This document shows, piece by piece, positions 10,480 through 22,112 of a stretch of 64,000 bases of DNA. The DNA comes from Hippophae tibetana (taxonomy: Eukaryota > Streptophyta > Magnoliopsida > Rosales > Elaeagnaceae): NCBI GenBank assembly GCA_037013495.1, contig CM072805.1:21478669-21542668 (forward strand), given 5' to 3'. The notes under the pieces are model-generated. The model made no database searches. It worked only from the letters and a program-made list of their open reading frames with translations, and was not told the origin of the DNA. Each line of letters opens with the position of its first letter. The first letter of the stretch is position 1. A program made the position numbers and the translations under genes.

Positions 10480-11577
10480 CCTGAGTTATGATCTTCTATA
10501 GTTCAGTGGAGCAGAGGTTGATAGTGGATCCAGAAGACTGAGACTCTACTGAACAAGAAGACATCAACGAAGTAGGCTCAGTATTAGCAACATCCACAAT
10601 AGATTTGTTGCGACGGTAACAAGTCTCAATGGTGTGGCCATGATGCTTGCAATAATTTCAGAACCTTTTATTGCTCTGCCTGCGATGATTGTAAAGGCCA
10701 GGGGAATCACCTGATTGCTGAGGCTGCTCAATGGTAGGAGCAGGAGGAGTAATAGCCAAAACATTGAACTTATTCTGGGCTTGAAGGATTGAAAGTTGAG
10801 CTTTTTCTCTAACCAATTGCTCTGCCTGCGATGATTTTAAAGACCAGAGGAATCACTTGATTGCTGAGGCTGCTCAATGGTAGGAGCAGAAGGAGTAATA
10901 GCCAAAACATTAAACTTATTCTGGGCTTGAAGGGTTGAAAGTCGAGCCTTTTCTCTAACCAACTCATTTATAGCAATATCAAGAGAGGGATGAGGACTAC
11001 GATTAAGAAGCTGACCTCAAATAGGCTTAAAGTCCTTGTGGAGTGACATCAAGAACTCAGAGAGAAAAAATTCATCCCTAACTGTAGCATATTGCTGAGC
11101 ATCTGTTGAGCATGCCCAAACTGGATCACAAAGGTCAATTTGGTCCCAAAGGAAGCGAAGTTGATCAAAGTAGTCATTGATAGATTACCCTGGTTCTTGT
11201 TGAAGTCGATGCAATTCAACTATTAGCTGATATTTCATGGATCCGTGAGTAGTGGAGTACCTTTTGGCCAACATATCCCATGCTGATTTGACATCATCAA
11301 AGTTGCCCAACAGATTGGAGATGGAGGAAATGGAAGTATTTCGAATCCATGTGAGGATCATGTGATTGTGACTATCCCATTCAGTCATGTGACGAATGAA
11401 AGTAGCATCTTCTTCACTTGCTTCTTGAATAGGAATGATAATTGCACCAATACAATAATGTTAGAGCATACAACCCTTAAGAAAATTGTGCATAGCTTGA
11501 GACTATGACAAGTAATTCTTAGTCCCCTCCAATACAGTATTGATAGGACAAGAAACAAAAACATCCTTTTTATCCAT
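10480..11577 (-). pseudogene. Copia 1 gag (nucleocapsid-like)
   Basis: It starts at an ATG near 11578 (MDKKDVFVSCPI) and includes MTEWDSHNHMILTWIRNTS and DDVKSAWDMLAKRYS, the UBN2/Retrotran_gag pattern of copia gag. A zinc knuckle lies at about 10605-10655 (YCKHHGHTIETC). The codon at the position of its first cysteine is TGA, so the knuckle is cut by a nonsense change. A 146-bp tandem duplication follows it on the genome. Confidence 0.78.
10671..10962. repeat. 146-bp tandem duplication inside copia 1 gag
   Basis: Two near-identical units begin TTGCTCTGCCTGCGATGATT at 10671 and 10817. Both contain GATTGCTGAGGCTGCTCAAT and end at CTCTAACCAA. The copies differ at about ten positions, so the duplication is not recent. 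Confidence 0.85.
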
Positions 11578-12450
11578 TTGGAAACACAATATGCAAAAAT
11601 GGACTGCAAAAACGAGATCTACATGAAAAACTGGGTAGGGAGGACCTATATTGGGAAAATTCAATGGTCAATAGTCAACGGTCAGCACGGTCAGGCCGGT
11701 CTCTGTGACATCACCTGAAAGCGATGATGATGACAGCCCTAGGAAGTTACGGATGATGTCACGAGTAGAGTGTGCCATGCTTGGCGCGTCAGATCCATGC
11801 GGGGTTGCTGTTGTCTGTGCGTGCGGGGCTTACGACTGTGATACACCCACAGTTATGTAGATCGGGTCGCGGTGATCACAATGGTATGTGCAGATAGGTC
11901 ATCGGGTTAAGATTCACGGTGGCGGCTAGCTTCAACGGCAGCGCGTGAAAGGACGTGCAGATTGGTTGAGCGGCACATGAGGGAGCGTGCAGTGTCCGAT
12001 GGTTGCGATACTTCCACGGTTGTGTAGATCCGGTCGAGCCGATCACAGTGGTATAGGCAGAAAAAATTATCGGAACAAGATGCATGGCGGCGGCGGTGAT
12101 TGTAGTGGTTTGTGTGGTACAAAACTCCTTAACAACGACGACTGTAATCATGGAACGTAAAGACAATGGTTGAAAGACGTTAGAGATTCAATGGTGAATG
12201 ATTGTAGTAGCTATTGTGACAGCGGAAGCTATAAGGGTTAAATAACACTAGAAAAGACAAGACCGCTAGTAATACTAGAATAATGGCTCTGATAACATAT
12301 TAGAAATACTTAATGATTGTATTATATTATATGATAAATAAATATAAATGATGTCTTTATATAAGAATTACAAGTAAACTAGATATGTCTAAATTAACTA
12401 AATATAGATATTATTAAAGTAAATAAATATATATTAGCAAATATATAATT
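11578..12450 (-). repeat. Copia 1 5' LTR, tRNA-Met primer site and leader
   Basis: 12298-12450 matches the 3' LTR for about 150 bases. Just inside, 12284-12297 reads on the - strand TGTTATCAGAGCCA, one change from the initiator tRNA-Met primer site TGGTATCAGAGCC. The leader 11580-12280 is less AT-rich than its surroundings. It holds an imperfect duplication (about 11835-11935 and 12003-12100), both copies containing a GTAGATC...GTCG...GATCACA block. No gene seen in the leader. Confidence 0.8.
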
Positions 12451-14261
12451 TAATTTAATAAATATATAAATTGATTAAATAAATATAATTAATTTTGGAT
12501 ATAATAGTTATTTCATGTTTTAATTTTGCCCAAAATCGTAATTATCTTCGAATATGGCTGACGGCTTCGCACTATGTAAATGCAATGATGGTTGATGATG
12601 TTATAATATCACTGTGATGATGTTGATGATGTTATAATCTCATTATCATGATGTCATAATTACTACTGTGCATATGCATGCTTGAAACATAAAATACTAA
12701 TATATCAAAAAGTAACATAGCGTGTTTGATAATAACAATCAATTGTCGCATCAAATATCACTACATTATTTTTATTATCCGTACATTTTAATCACCTTAT
12801 AAATATCATATTCATTTCACATAACGTATTATTATTATTTTCCATCTATTTTTATTATATAAATATTATATTTAATATAATTTTTTAATTCGTGTATTAT
12901 TATTATTATCTACCTATTTTTACTTATATATAAATCTTATATCCATTTTAATTTATAAAATATCAAAATCATAATTAAATTGATCATTAATTTTTTTTGT
13001 TAAATCTAATTGAATTAAGTTTTTATTATTTATTTTTTACATTTGACTATGTAACATCAAGATAAAATTATATTTCTAATTTTAACATTAATAATTTTAT
13101 CTATTATTTTAATTTTCCTTATGAAAAATTCAAAAATAATAAATAAAAAATATCTTACAATATTTTATTTTATTTTCTTTCAAAACTCATTATTCAATAT
13201 CTTATTTGGTAATTTAAAAACAAAGTTTCAAAAATATTTTCTCTTTCATTTTCTTTTCTAAAATTAATTTATTGTCTTTGTGATAAAAGTTACAATAATA
13301 TATCATACAATAAGCTTTTTGAGAAAAAAAACATCTTTTGAATTTTTTTTAAATTTTTAATTGATATATTGAATAATGAGTTTTGGAATAAAACTAAGAC
13401 ATAGTTAAACATTTTTAATTTTTCAATTTTTTATTAGACAATTTGAAATAATAAATAAAATTATTAATCTAAGAAAATTGAAATACTATTTTATCCTTAT
13501 ATTATAGGTATGTACAAGTAAAGTAAGTAATAAAAGTTTAATTTCCAATAGATTTAACAAAAAATTGATGTTTTGACTTATTAGATTGTGAATTTATACC
13601 TTTAGGGACTAAAATGAATATAACATTTATAGAGGGGCAAAAATAGATGTAATATTTGTTTAGAGACCAAAATGGGTGAAAAGTAATAATATGTTTACTA
13701 AAATAGATGTAATATTTATAAAGAGACCAAAATGGATGGAAAATAATAGTATGATAACTAAAATAGATATAATATTAGTGCTATTGAATTTCTAGATATA
13801 ATATTTAGATAGAGAGTTTCCTTTTATTAAAAAGTGGGTTGGGATATATATAGGCATATATTCTTACAAATGTCATGATTATATTAATGAAACTGTTCGA
13901 ATTGTATCATAAAAGATCTTGTGTCAAAGCAAGTTAAAAAAATATATAATTATTATACATTATATAATTATATATCATTCTATTTAAATCACATAAATTA
14001 ATCCGTTCATCATCTAATATAGGTGAGTCAAGTGAACATTGAGGTAACTACCATCACTTTGTTATGGGTGAATGAAGTAGTTCACTTGAGTTGTTATCTT
14101 ACCAGTAAGTTAATACCATACACATAATGTGATGATAGTTGAGTATTTAATCTTGAATTCTTCTAAATAGTAAATAATAGAATATTGAAAAATGTAATTG
14201 CACAAAATATCTACTGTACCTCAAAAATTTATATTTCTTATATATATATATGATATGATAT
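12451..14261. other. AT-rich spacer
   Basis: No gene. It contains the 60-bp tandem repeat listed separately and an inverted pair (GAGTCAAGTGAAC near 14025, GTTCACTTGAGTT near 14080). Confidence 0.55.
13620..13780. repeat. 60-bp tandem repeat, about 2.5 copies
   Basis: AAAATAGATGTAATATTT...AGAGACCAAAATGGATGGAAA recurs at exactly 60-base spacing three times with a few changes. Confidence 0.8.
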
Positions 14262-14357
14262 TCAACAATTAAAATGACATTTACAAACTAGTCGAACATG
14301 ATCAAATCCACGAGCTCCCTTAGTAGCACCCTTAACCTTTGTGCATTTGGAGTGCAT
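14262..14357 (-). pseudogene. Defensin-like peptide, C-terminal exon fragment
   Basis: On the - strand this reads CTKVKGATKGARGFDHVRLV followed by CKCHFNC and a stop at 14262. It is homologous to exon 2 of the relic at 5639-5999 and keeps the final C-K-C-x3-C of defensin-like peptides. An Arg replaces the cysteine that the other copy has in GTCGFD. The 5' side is replaced by a minisatellite, and no signal exon is visible. Confidence 0.42.
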
Positions 14358-14365
14358 AAATCATT

Positions 14366-14545
14366 GAATTAATGATTTTTTGTTTTAGTCGTTAAATTAA
14401 GGATTCCTTATTTTACTCTTTGAATTAATCTCCTTATTTTATTCTTTGAATTAATGTTCTTATTTTATTCTTTGAATTAAGGTTCTTATTTTATTCTTTG
14501 AATTAAAGTTCTTGTTTTATTCCTTGAATTAAAGACTAATATCTA
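14366..14545. repeat. Minisatellite, about 26-bp unit
   Basis: Repeated units of the type CCTTATTTTATTCTTTGAATTAAGG, about six copies. The same minisatellite occurs at 38667-38856 in the last intron of the pirin-like gene, also followed by AACTAATATC-AAT, so both sit in copies of one dispersed repeat. Confidence 0.8.
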
Positions 14546-14713
14546 ATAGATTTAATATTATTATGTGTTATTTTATTATTGTAAATTTATGTTTTTTCTA
14601 CAAAATCATTAATTTCTCTTTTTTACTCATAAAACATGTTGTATTGTGTAGAATATTTAGTGGATCCTATTTTGTAAACTTAACTAGCCAACAAGTAGAG
14701 TAGTTAACGAGTC

Positions 14714-14938
14714 ATGTTGTGTCCTGACGTACCCTTGACACCCCTACCGGCAACTCATGCACCTGCACCTGCTCTAGTGGCAACATTTGCACCTGCACCT
14801 GCTCCAATGTCAACATTTGCACCTACAGCTCCTTACGTTGCACCACATGCAGCAGAACATACTTCTGTAGGACCTAATGCACCTACTACAGTGACATCTA
14901 ATCCACAAGGTATTTATGAATTCCTTTATATATTGTAA
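14714..14938 (+). CDS. Ala/Pro-rich ORF, unrecognised
   Basis: An open frame of 74 codons with a low-complexity A-P-A-P-A composition. Its DNA has a 30-base repeat (GCACCTGCACCTGCTC...ACATTT) in about 2.5 copies. Its end looks like a GT donor after CCACAAG (about 14909), so it may be one exon of a transposon or host gene fragment. Base composition is clearly richer in C than its neighbours. I assign no function. Confidence 0.25.
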   Translation: MLCPDVPLTPLPATHAPAPALVATFAPAPAPMSTFAPTAPYVAPHAAEHTSVGPNAPTTVTSNPQGIYEFLYIL

Positions 14939-15642
14939 CTTAGTGCTTGGACGCTTTGAATTCATGTGTACTAGGCTACTAGCTAACTTAATCGTGCACG
15001 CGCGTGAATATGTACAAGTGAATGTAATAATTGCACCAAATTATTTATCATATATTAAAAATAAGTTCAATAAAATGGTGTAAAAAAAAAAGTCAAGGGA
15101 CATAAAACGATAGAAGAGAAATAGGAAAACCAATAAAATGATAGATTATTGTCAATAATATTAAGGTTAATTAAGCACTTTAATAAATAATATTTTACTA
15201 ACCTAACTTCCTTTATGATTAATCTTGTAGCAAGCAATTCATGTAAAACTAAATATTAAAAAATAACTATCCAAGCTAGCATAAAAAAAGTTAAAAATTC
15301 AAACATTAAACTAATAATGTTTAATTATAATTAATTTGAAAAAATATATATTATAAAGCATAATAAATCTACGGCATGAAATTGATTAGATTGAAACATA
15401 AAATTAAATCAAATTTATGTTTTAAAAAAATTTCATTTCAAATTTCGCATTCCCAAGCTATTAAAAGAGATGAACTAAAAAAGTATAAGAAACGAAAATC
15501 AATTTGGGATCTATGACAAAAACAATTATCAAATTTATCATTTATCATTTATCTTAACTAGATAAGCAATTTATCTTATAAAATAAATCTATATACATGA
15601 TTTCACTATATTTAAGTTTTAAAAAAATTTCATTGTTGTCTA
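14939..15642. other. AT-rich spacer
   Basis: No gene or repeat supported. Confidence 0.55.
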
Positions 15643-16013
15643 TGTAAACAAACTAAAGAGATCGAAAACAAATAAAACAAAAATCTTACCTCTAGTTATT
15701 GATTGTTCTTCAAGCTCCAAAACAATCAAAACTGTTTTGCTCTCTGTGTTAGGAATTTTTAAGTTCTTCACAACACTCAAATTAGATTGTGTATTGTGTT
15801 GAAATTATGTGTTGAGCTTAGGGACCATGACACATTTTTTTTATAGTTGTACTTCTCATTAAACCATCGACATCGTTACTAGCTTTCAGTCATAAGCTTT
15901 TAGCCATAACCTATGAGTTATGACTCTTCAATGGTATAAATGTTTTGACCACACTTGAATGATTCGTTAAAGAAAAATGGATTGAAAATTGGAGAATGGA
16001 CAGATCGGTTACA
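15643..16013 (-). repeat. 3' LTR of copia 2
   Basis: On the - strand the LTR starts TGTAACCGATCTGTCC right after the purine tract CCAAGTGGGAGAA (about 16014-16026). It probably ends in TTTACA at 15643. The inner boundary is well supported, the outer one less so. Confidence 0.6.
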
Positions 16014-16304
16014 TTCTCCCACTTGGTCCAAACGTTCAACTTAATCCCATCGATTATCTTTCTTAAAAAATAAACACATGAATCATGGTGATAGGTCCTC
16101 TAAGAGCGAGTATTATCTTCCATGTACTATAATGTATTTAGTTTCTCAAGTATTACAATTATGTGGTAACAAACTTAATGAATAAATCTTATATTTATTC
16201 TTAGTCCTATACAAATATATTTTCTCAAATAAATTAAGGTGCACATGAATATGAGAAAATATGACAATATATAAGAGTTTCAATAATAAACTATATAGAT
16301 ACCT

Positions 16305-16900
16305 TTACAAAATGGAACCAAGTCCCATTTTATCTATATGATCCTTAAATTTCAATGGCGGCATGCTCTTAGTCAAAAGATTAATAATCATCAACTCAGT
16401 GCCAATGTGATCAATGATCACTTTTTTTTCCTTAACACGTTCTCTTATGACCAAGTATTTGATGTCGATGTGCGTACTACAACTACCACTCTTATTATTC
16501 TTAGCCATAAACACAGCAACTGAGTTGTCATAATACAATCTCAATGGCCTAGAAATTGAGTCAACTACTCTAAGCTTGGAAATGAAACTCTTCAACTATA
16601 CACCATATGATATAGCCTCAAAGCATGATACAAACTTGGCCTCCATAGTGGAAGTAGTATTCAATGACTGATTTGAATTCCTCAAAGACACGGCTCCACC
16701 AACAAGCATGAAAATCTAACCATATGTTTATTTGTGTGAATCAACACAGTCAGTGAAGTCCGCATCGAAGTAGCCAATTACTTCTAGATTGTTGGTTCGT
16801 CTATACATAAGCATATAGTCATTGGTCCCTTGAAGGTACTTCATCACTTTCTTTGTTGCTTTTTAGTGATCCAAACCTGGATTACTCTGATATCATCCCA
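16305..16900 (-). pseudogene. Copia 2 RNase H
   Basis: The - strand shows GYFDADFTDCVDSHK, TSTMEAKFVSCFEA, LRLYYDNSVAVFMAKNN and the family ending HIDIKYLVIRERV...LTKSMPPLKF...MGLGSIL. Acidic catalytic residues remain. Stops interrupt it near 16720 and 16600. Confidence 0.82.
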
Positions 16901-16989
16901 ATATTCCAATAGCAAATGCAATAGCATGCTTTGTGCAAACCTGAGCATACATCAAGCTTCCGATAATAAAAGCATATGAAATTTTCTTT

Positions 16990-17960
16990 ATTTTTCTCTT
17001 TCAAAATCATTCTTTGGTAATTGGCCCAAATTGAACTTATCACATTTCACAATGGGAGAAACACTTGGTAAATAATCTTTCATTCAAAATCTCTCTAAAA
17101 CTTTATTGATATATGTTTCCTGAGATAAACACAAGATGCTTTGAAGTTTGTCTCTATGGATCTTAATGCCAATGACAAAAGATGTCTCACTCATATCTTT
17201 CATATCGAAATTTTTGTAGAGGAATTGTTTTACCTCATGTAGCAAACCCTTATCGTTGGTTGCAAACAAAATTTCATCCATGTCTAAAATCAGAAAACAT
17301 ATCTTACTCCCACTAACCTTCTGGTATATATATTAATCTATAGTGTTTTCAACAAATATGAATGAAGAAATTACTCTATGGAATATAAAATACCATTGGC
17401 GGGATGCTTGTTTTAATCTGTATATGGAATTATTAAGCTTACAAACCAAATGCTCACCATCACTAGAGAGAAATCTCTCAAGTTGTTTCATATAAACCTC
17501 ATATTTTAGATCTTCATTGAGAAATTCTATTTTCGCATCCATTTGTTGCATCTCAAGGTTAAAATGGGATACTATTGCCAATATAATGCGCAATGAAACT
17601 TTATTAGATACAAAGGAGAAAGTATCTGTATAATCAATTCTTTCTTTCAATCATTTACATCTAATGGCTTTTGTACCATTAGGCAATTGAACAAGGTACT
17701 AGACTTCATTACTCTTCATGGAACACATCTCATCCTTCATAGCATCGTACCACAATTCATAATCTTTGCAACTCATGGCTTGTGAAAAGGATTTGGGATC
17801 ATTCTCAGCTCTAATGTTATAGTCAGATTCTTGTAAATACACAACATAATCACTAGTATATCTTCTTCATGTCGCACCATCATCTTCTTGGGAAGTATGA
17901 GTTGTTCAGAAGTTTTAGGAATCTCCTAAACAGTCTGATTTATTGGAATGTTGTCAATAA
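16990..17960 (-). pseudogene. Copia 2 reverse transcriptase
   Basis: Blocks in order on the - strand: ERIDYTDTFSFVSNKVSLRI, QQMDAKIEFLNEDLKYEVYM, LNNSIYRLKQASRQWY, then ILDMDEILFATND where the family has YVDD, then MKDMSETSFVIGIKI. The change of YVDD to DMDE removes a catalytic aspartate, so the enzyme is dead apart from its stops. Confidence 0.82.
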
Positions 17961-18029
17961 CTTATAGAAATTCAATGATTGGTTGTTCAACACCAGCTTG
18001 TACTTGAAGGGTGTTGTGAACAACAATCA

Positions 18030-18900
18030 ATCTATCTCTTGAACTGAAAGGTTAAGACTCTAAATAATCAATATCAAAACTATGTTCCTAATTTGATTGC
18101 TCCCACTAATCAACTCATACTCAAAAAACTTTGCATATCTTGATTCCATAAACTTAGTGCTGTGAATTATAAAACCCACTAATGGTCCTTGAGTCTAGCC
18201 TTTTATCTTGTGGATTATAAATCCTCACTTCAAACGTGCATCCCCAAATGCACATATGTCGCAAACTCGATTTCTAACCTATCCATAATTCAAATGGCAT
18301 TTTTGAGACAGCCTTGATTGGAACTCGATTTAATATATACACATCCATCTTTAAAGCTCCAGTTCACAAGGATTTAGGAAGATTTGAGTAGCTAAGCATA
18401 CTTCGTACCATGTCTAATAATGTTCAATTTCTCCTTTCTACTACACCATTCTGGTTTGGTGAACCAGACATAGTGTATTGGGAAACTATCCCACACTTTT
18501 GAAGAAACTTAGCAACGGACTTGGTGTTTGTCCATTCTTAGTATATCTACCATAATATTCACCACATCTATTTGATCTCACGAGCTTTATTTACTTTCTG
18601 TATTGTTTTTCTACTTCAGCCTTAAAGATCTTGAAGGCATCTAATGCTTCGCTCTTATTATAAAGTATGTAGAAATACATATATTAAGAAAAATTATCAA
18701 TAAAGGTGATAAAATATTTATGACCTTGTATATTCATGTTTGGATAACATATATCAGTATGTATAATTTCTAATATGCCTGAACTCGTATTGGCAACTTT
18801 CTTTGACTTGTTAATCTACTTTCCTTTAATGCAGCTCACACATGTCTCAAAATGAGTAAAATCTAAAGTAATGAGTACCCCATCTTTCACTAATATTTTA
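18030..18900 (-). pseudogene. Copia 2 integrase fragment
   Basis: On the - strand near 18480-18340 it reads YTMSGSPNQNGVVERRN followed after a stop by LLDMVRSML, the third catalytic block (E of VERRN) of the copia integrase. Upstream blocks toward 18900 are recognisable but heavily shifted. Confidence 0.7.
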
Positions 18901-19429
18901 ATTATTTCTATGGAGATATGTCCTAATCACCTATGCTATAATATAGAAAAGTCTTTGTCAATAATACACATTTTAGTGCCAACTTGAACATGTATAACGT
19001 TATAAGTGTCATTATTTCATAAATTAATGCAATAAAGACCATCAGAAAAAATATCATTCCTAACACAATCAGATTTATTAAATAAATTTAAATATGTTTT
19101 TGAAAAGTGAAAGGAATAACCAGAAGATACAAGTCTTGAAATTGAAATCAAGTTTCTAGAGAAACTTGGAACATAAAAGGTCTTTTCTAATTATAAAAAC
19201 ACCACTACTTAAAATCAAAATGCATGTCCCTACAATCTTCACATGTGAGCCTATCTTGTTTCTAGATAAGATGTATTACTCACTTCCTACTGGCTTTCTT
19301 AGGTTTTGCATACCCTGTAAATAGTTTGCAACATGGGGTGTAGATCTAGAATCAATCCACCAGATGTTAATATTAACATTAACCATATTAGATTCATAAC
19401 AAACAAACAAAGTTAGATTATCTTTATTC

Positions 19430-20150
19430 CCAAGCTATTTCTAGAATTTGATGCATTCCTTCTTTATATGTCTTTTCTTTTTACAAAAGAAACACTTGGC
19501 TTATTTCTTAATATCAACATGAGGTGGATTTTCCTTTCCTTTTCTGTTTGTATTGAGATTTTCCTTTCCTTTTCTGTTTGTATTGATATTTTCCTTTCCC
19601 GTACATTGTGGCGAACATTGCACTTTCACTAAACTCCATAACAAGCCTTCCTTCCTCTTGAACACACATGTTCATTAGTTCATTGATTGACCATTTATCC
19701 TTATATGTGTTGTACGAGATTTTGAACAGCACATACCGATATGTAAAAGTGTTAAAGATATAGTACACTAGGAAGGATTTTGACATCTCAATCTCGAGAT
19801 TCTTATGTTGAGCCATAATATGCTCACATACACCTTTCACACTGGTGAGTGAAAGGAAGAGAACTTCATAATAGAGTTCTTACCAAAGCCTTATCTAAAG
19901 TGACGAACTGATCATCAATAGCTTTTAGCAGGTCCCAAACATTATTATGTTGATCAACAGAACTATGAATACCAGTAGAGATCTTAGTCTTAATGAAAAT
20001 CACGCTAAGGCGATTAGATCACTCTCATTGTTCATAAGTGTTAGTTTCAATAATTTTAGGTGGTTCGTTTTTTTTAATAGCATAGTCAATATCCATCCAT
20101 CCTAAATAAACGAGAATTATTTTCTTCCATACTTTATAATTATCCCATTT
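19430..20150 (-). pseudogene. Copia 2 gag
   Basis: The 108-codon frame 19840-19514 reads MSKSFLVYYIFNTF, then DKWSINELMNMCVQEEGRL, the copia gag core (normally HFILSSLP...TSYNTQKDKWSLNELI). It ends in two copies of QYKQKRKGKS encoded by a short tandem repeat. A partial zinc-knuckle region follows toward 19440. The N-terminal part toward 20150 is shifted. Confidence 0.7.
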
Positions 20151-20230
20151 CAATTAGGGAATCTCACAATGAATATTAGAGAAACTCAAAGGTTGAGAAG
20201 CTACAATTGAAGATTACATACTTATTAAAA

Positions 20231-21056
20231 TTTGAGACCTAAATAAATGTTATTCTTTACCAATGTAAATCATGAAAAAATATGAATCTAGTGACATAAA
20301 ACTTGCATGTGGGCTAAAGTTCTAATTCAATTAGATTCATCTTAACTTTACGATAAACTATTAAATTATGTCCCTTTTCCTAATTCCTGTATGTAAATTA
20401 GAAAATATAATTTGATATTCTATCCTAATTAATCATATAAAAATATAATAAAACTTTATGTAGAATAAGATTTATTATGGTACATATGATTAATCACAAT
20501 TAATGTTTATTTTCTAAATGTGATCCTAAATAAACCTTATTATATAGTTTTAATTAATTAAAGATGTTGTGGCTACTCCCTAATTAATTAAACTACATGG
20601 ATCACTTAAACATTAACTAAATCCTTAGGTTCAATTATTGCATAAAACCATAAACAATATTAATTTAATTCTAAATGTACAAATATGATCTATCTTAAGA
20701 TTGCATGTATAAATAAATGACAATAAATTATATAAGCAAAATAAATAATATAAACACTAATTAGAACCATTAACAATTAATTTCATTATGCATAAATTAT
20801 TTAACCAAATTTGATTATCAATAATTCGTCTTTGTTCATTCTTCAATATAATATGCAAGAAATCTATATCAATTGGTGAGTTAAACTCTTTACAAAAATA
20901 TGTTGTGGAGACTTTGTGTCTACTTGAAAAATATTTTCCTCCTTCTTTCTTCAATATAATGATACACTTGTGTGTTTATTTAGTTCGAGAGGTTCAATTT
21001 TATGATCCTACTTACTTAAGATGGATGTATCCTTTTGGGAGATACTTTGTAGCAGG
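20231..21056. other. AT-rich spacer, possibly remnant leader of copia 2
   Basis: No gene. No sequence matching the copia 2 LTR was found here. Confidence 0.5.
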
Positions 21057-21379
21057 TTGAGCAAACTTAGAAGCAGGTGGAATTTGAAATCAAAATTGTT
21101 AATCTAGTTGGTGGAGATAAGACAGAAGGTGATCCTCCATTGGCAGAAGATGAATCAGATGAAGAAGATATTTTAACCTAAGAACCTCATAAATAACCAG
21201 AAGAAACTGCAGTTGATAGACCACGATGACAAAATTTCAAGGTGCTTACTCGATACGAAGATATGAAAGATCTATATGCTCAATTTAAGAATACAATGGC
21301 CTGTGAACTTTCAATTGTGCATGATGATGTTCCTTTCATATATAAAGAAGAAATCATAAGCCTTAAATTTGAAATATAG

Positions 21380-22000
21380 AAGGAAGCTATGGATGAAGAA
21401 CTTATGTCTCTTCAGAAGAATAAGACATGGAAGTTGACACAACTACCTAAGGGCAAGAAGGAAATTTGTTGTAAATGGGTGTATGCATAGAAAGAAGGAT
21501 TTATTAACAATGATGGTATTCGCTACAAGACAAGGTTAGTGGCTAAGGGCTATTCTCAGAAAGAGGGAATTTATTATAATGAGATATTTTCTCCAGTTGT
21601 AAAACATTCCTCCATTAGAAATTTTTTAGCCTTGGTAGCACATTTGGATTTGGAACTAGTTCAACTTGATGTGAAAAACGTGTTTCTACATGGTGACTTG
21701 GAAGAGAAAATCTTAACAAATTTTTGTATGGATTGAAGTAATCTTTGAGACAGTGGTACAAACGATTTGATCAGTATATGTTGCAGTAGAAGTATACTAG
21801 AAGTAAACCTCATCATTGTGTATATTTTTGCAAGCTACAAGATGAGTCTTTCTCTATTTCCTATTGTGCATTGATGATATATTGATTACATCAAAAGGCC
21901 AAGCAGAAATCGAGAAGTTAAAGGCTTAACTAAGTCTGGAGTTCGAGATGAAAGATCTAAAAGAAGCCAAGAAGATTCTCAACAAGAAGATAAGCAGAGA
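21380..22000 (+). pseudogene. Copia 3 reverse transcriptase fragment
   Basis: It encodes KEAMDEELMSLQKNKTWKL, CCKWVYA (then a stop), TRLVAKGYSQKEGIYYNEIF, LVAHLDLELVQLDVKNVFLH and GDLEEKI, the first half of the copia RT. It then breaks into shifted frames with only scraps (for example EAKKILNKKISRDR) of the part after the active site. Confidence 0.82.
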
Positions 22001-22112
22001 TAGGATATATGATAGTTACAGAGGTTGTGAAGGAAGCTATTTGGTTACGAGGTTTTCTTGAAAACTTGGGAGTTGGTCAAAAACATATTAAGGTGTTTTG
22101 TGACAGTTAGAA

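Larger units (their letters stand above)
7098..12450 (-). mobile_element. Ty1/copia LTR retrotransposon 1, degenerate
   Basis: Read on the - strand this element has, in order, 5' LTR (about 12450-12298), a PBS matching initiator tRNA-Met, a long leader, gag, protease, integrase, reverse transcriptase, RNase H, a polypurine tract and a 3' LTR (7281-7098). INT before RT makes it Ty1/copia. Each domain carries stops or frameshifts, so it cannot move on its own. The distal end of the 5' LTR has diverged from its partner, so the outer boundary is approximate, and I could not identify a convincing target duplication. Confidence 0.9.
15643..20230 (-). mobile_element. Ty1/copia retrotransposon 2, degenerate
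   Basis: Read on the - strand: gag (about 20150-19430), integrase (about 18900-18030), reverse transcriptase (about 17960-16990), RNase H (about 16900-16305), a GTGGGAGAA purine tract and a 3' LTR. This order is copia. A matching 5' LTR was not found at 20.2-21.0 kb, so that end is truncated or replaced. Stops and frameshifts occur in every domain. Confidence 0.85.

Noticed and set aside
20290-20960. Possible 5' LTR of copia 2
   Set aside because: Compared by eye with the 3' LTR at 15643-16013 and no shared blocks were found.
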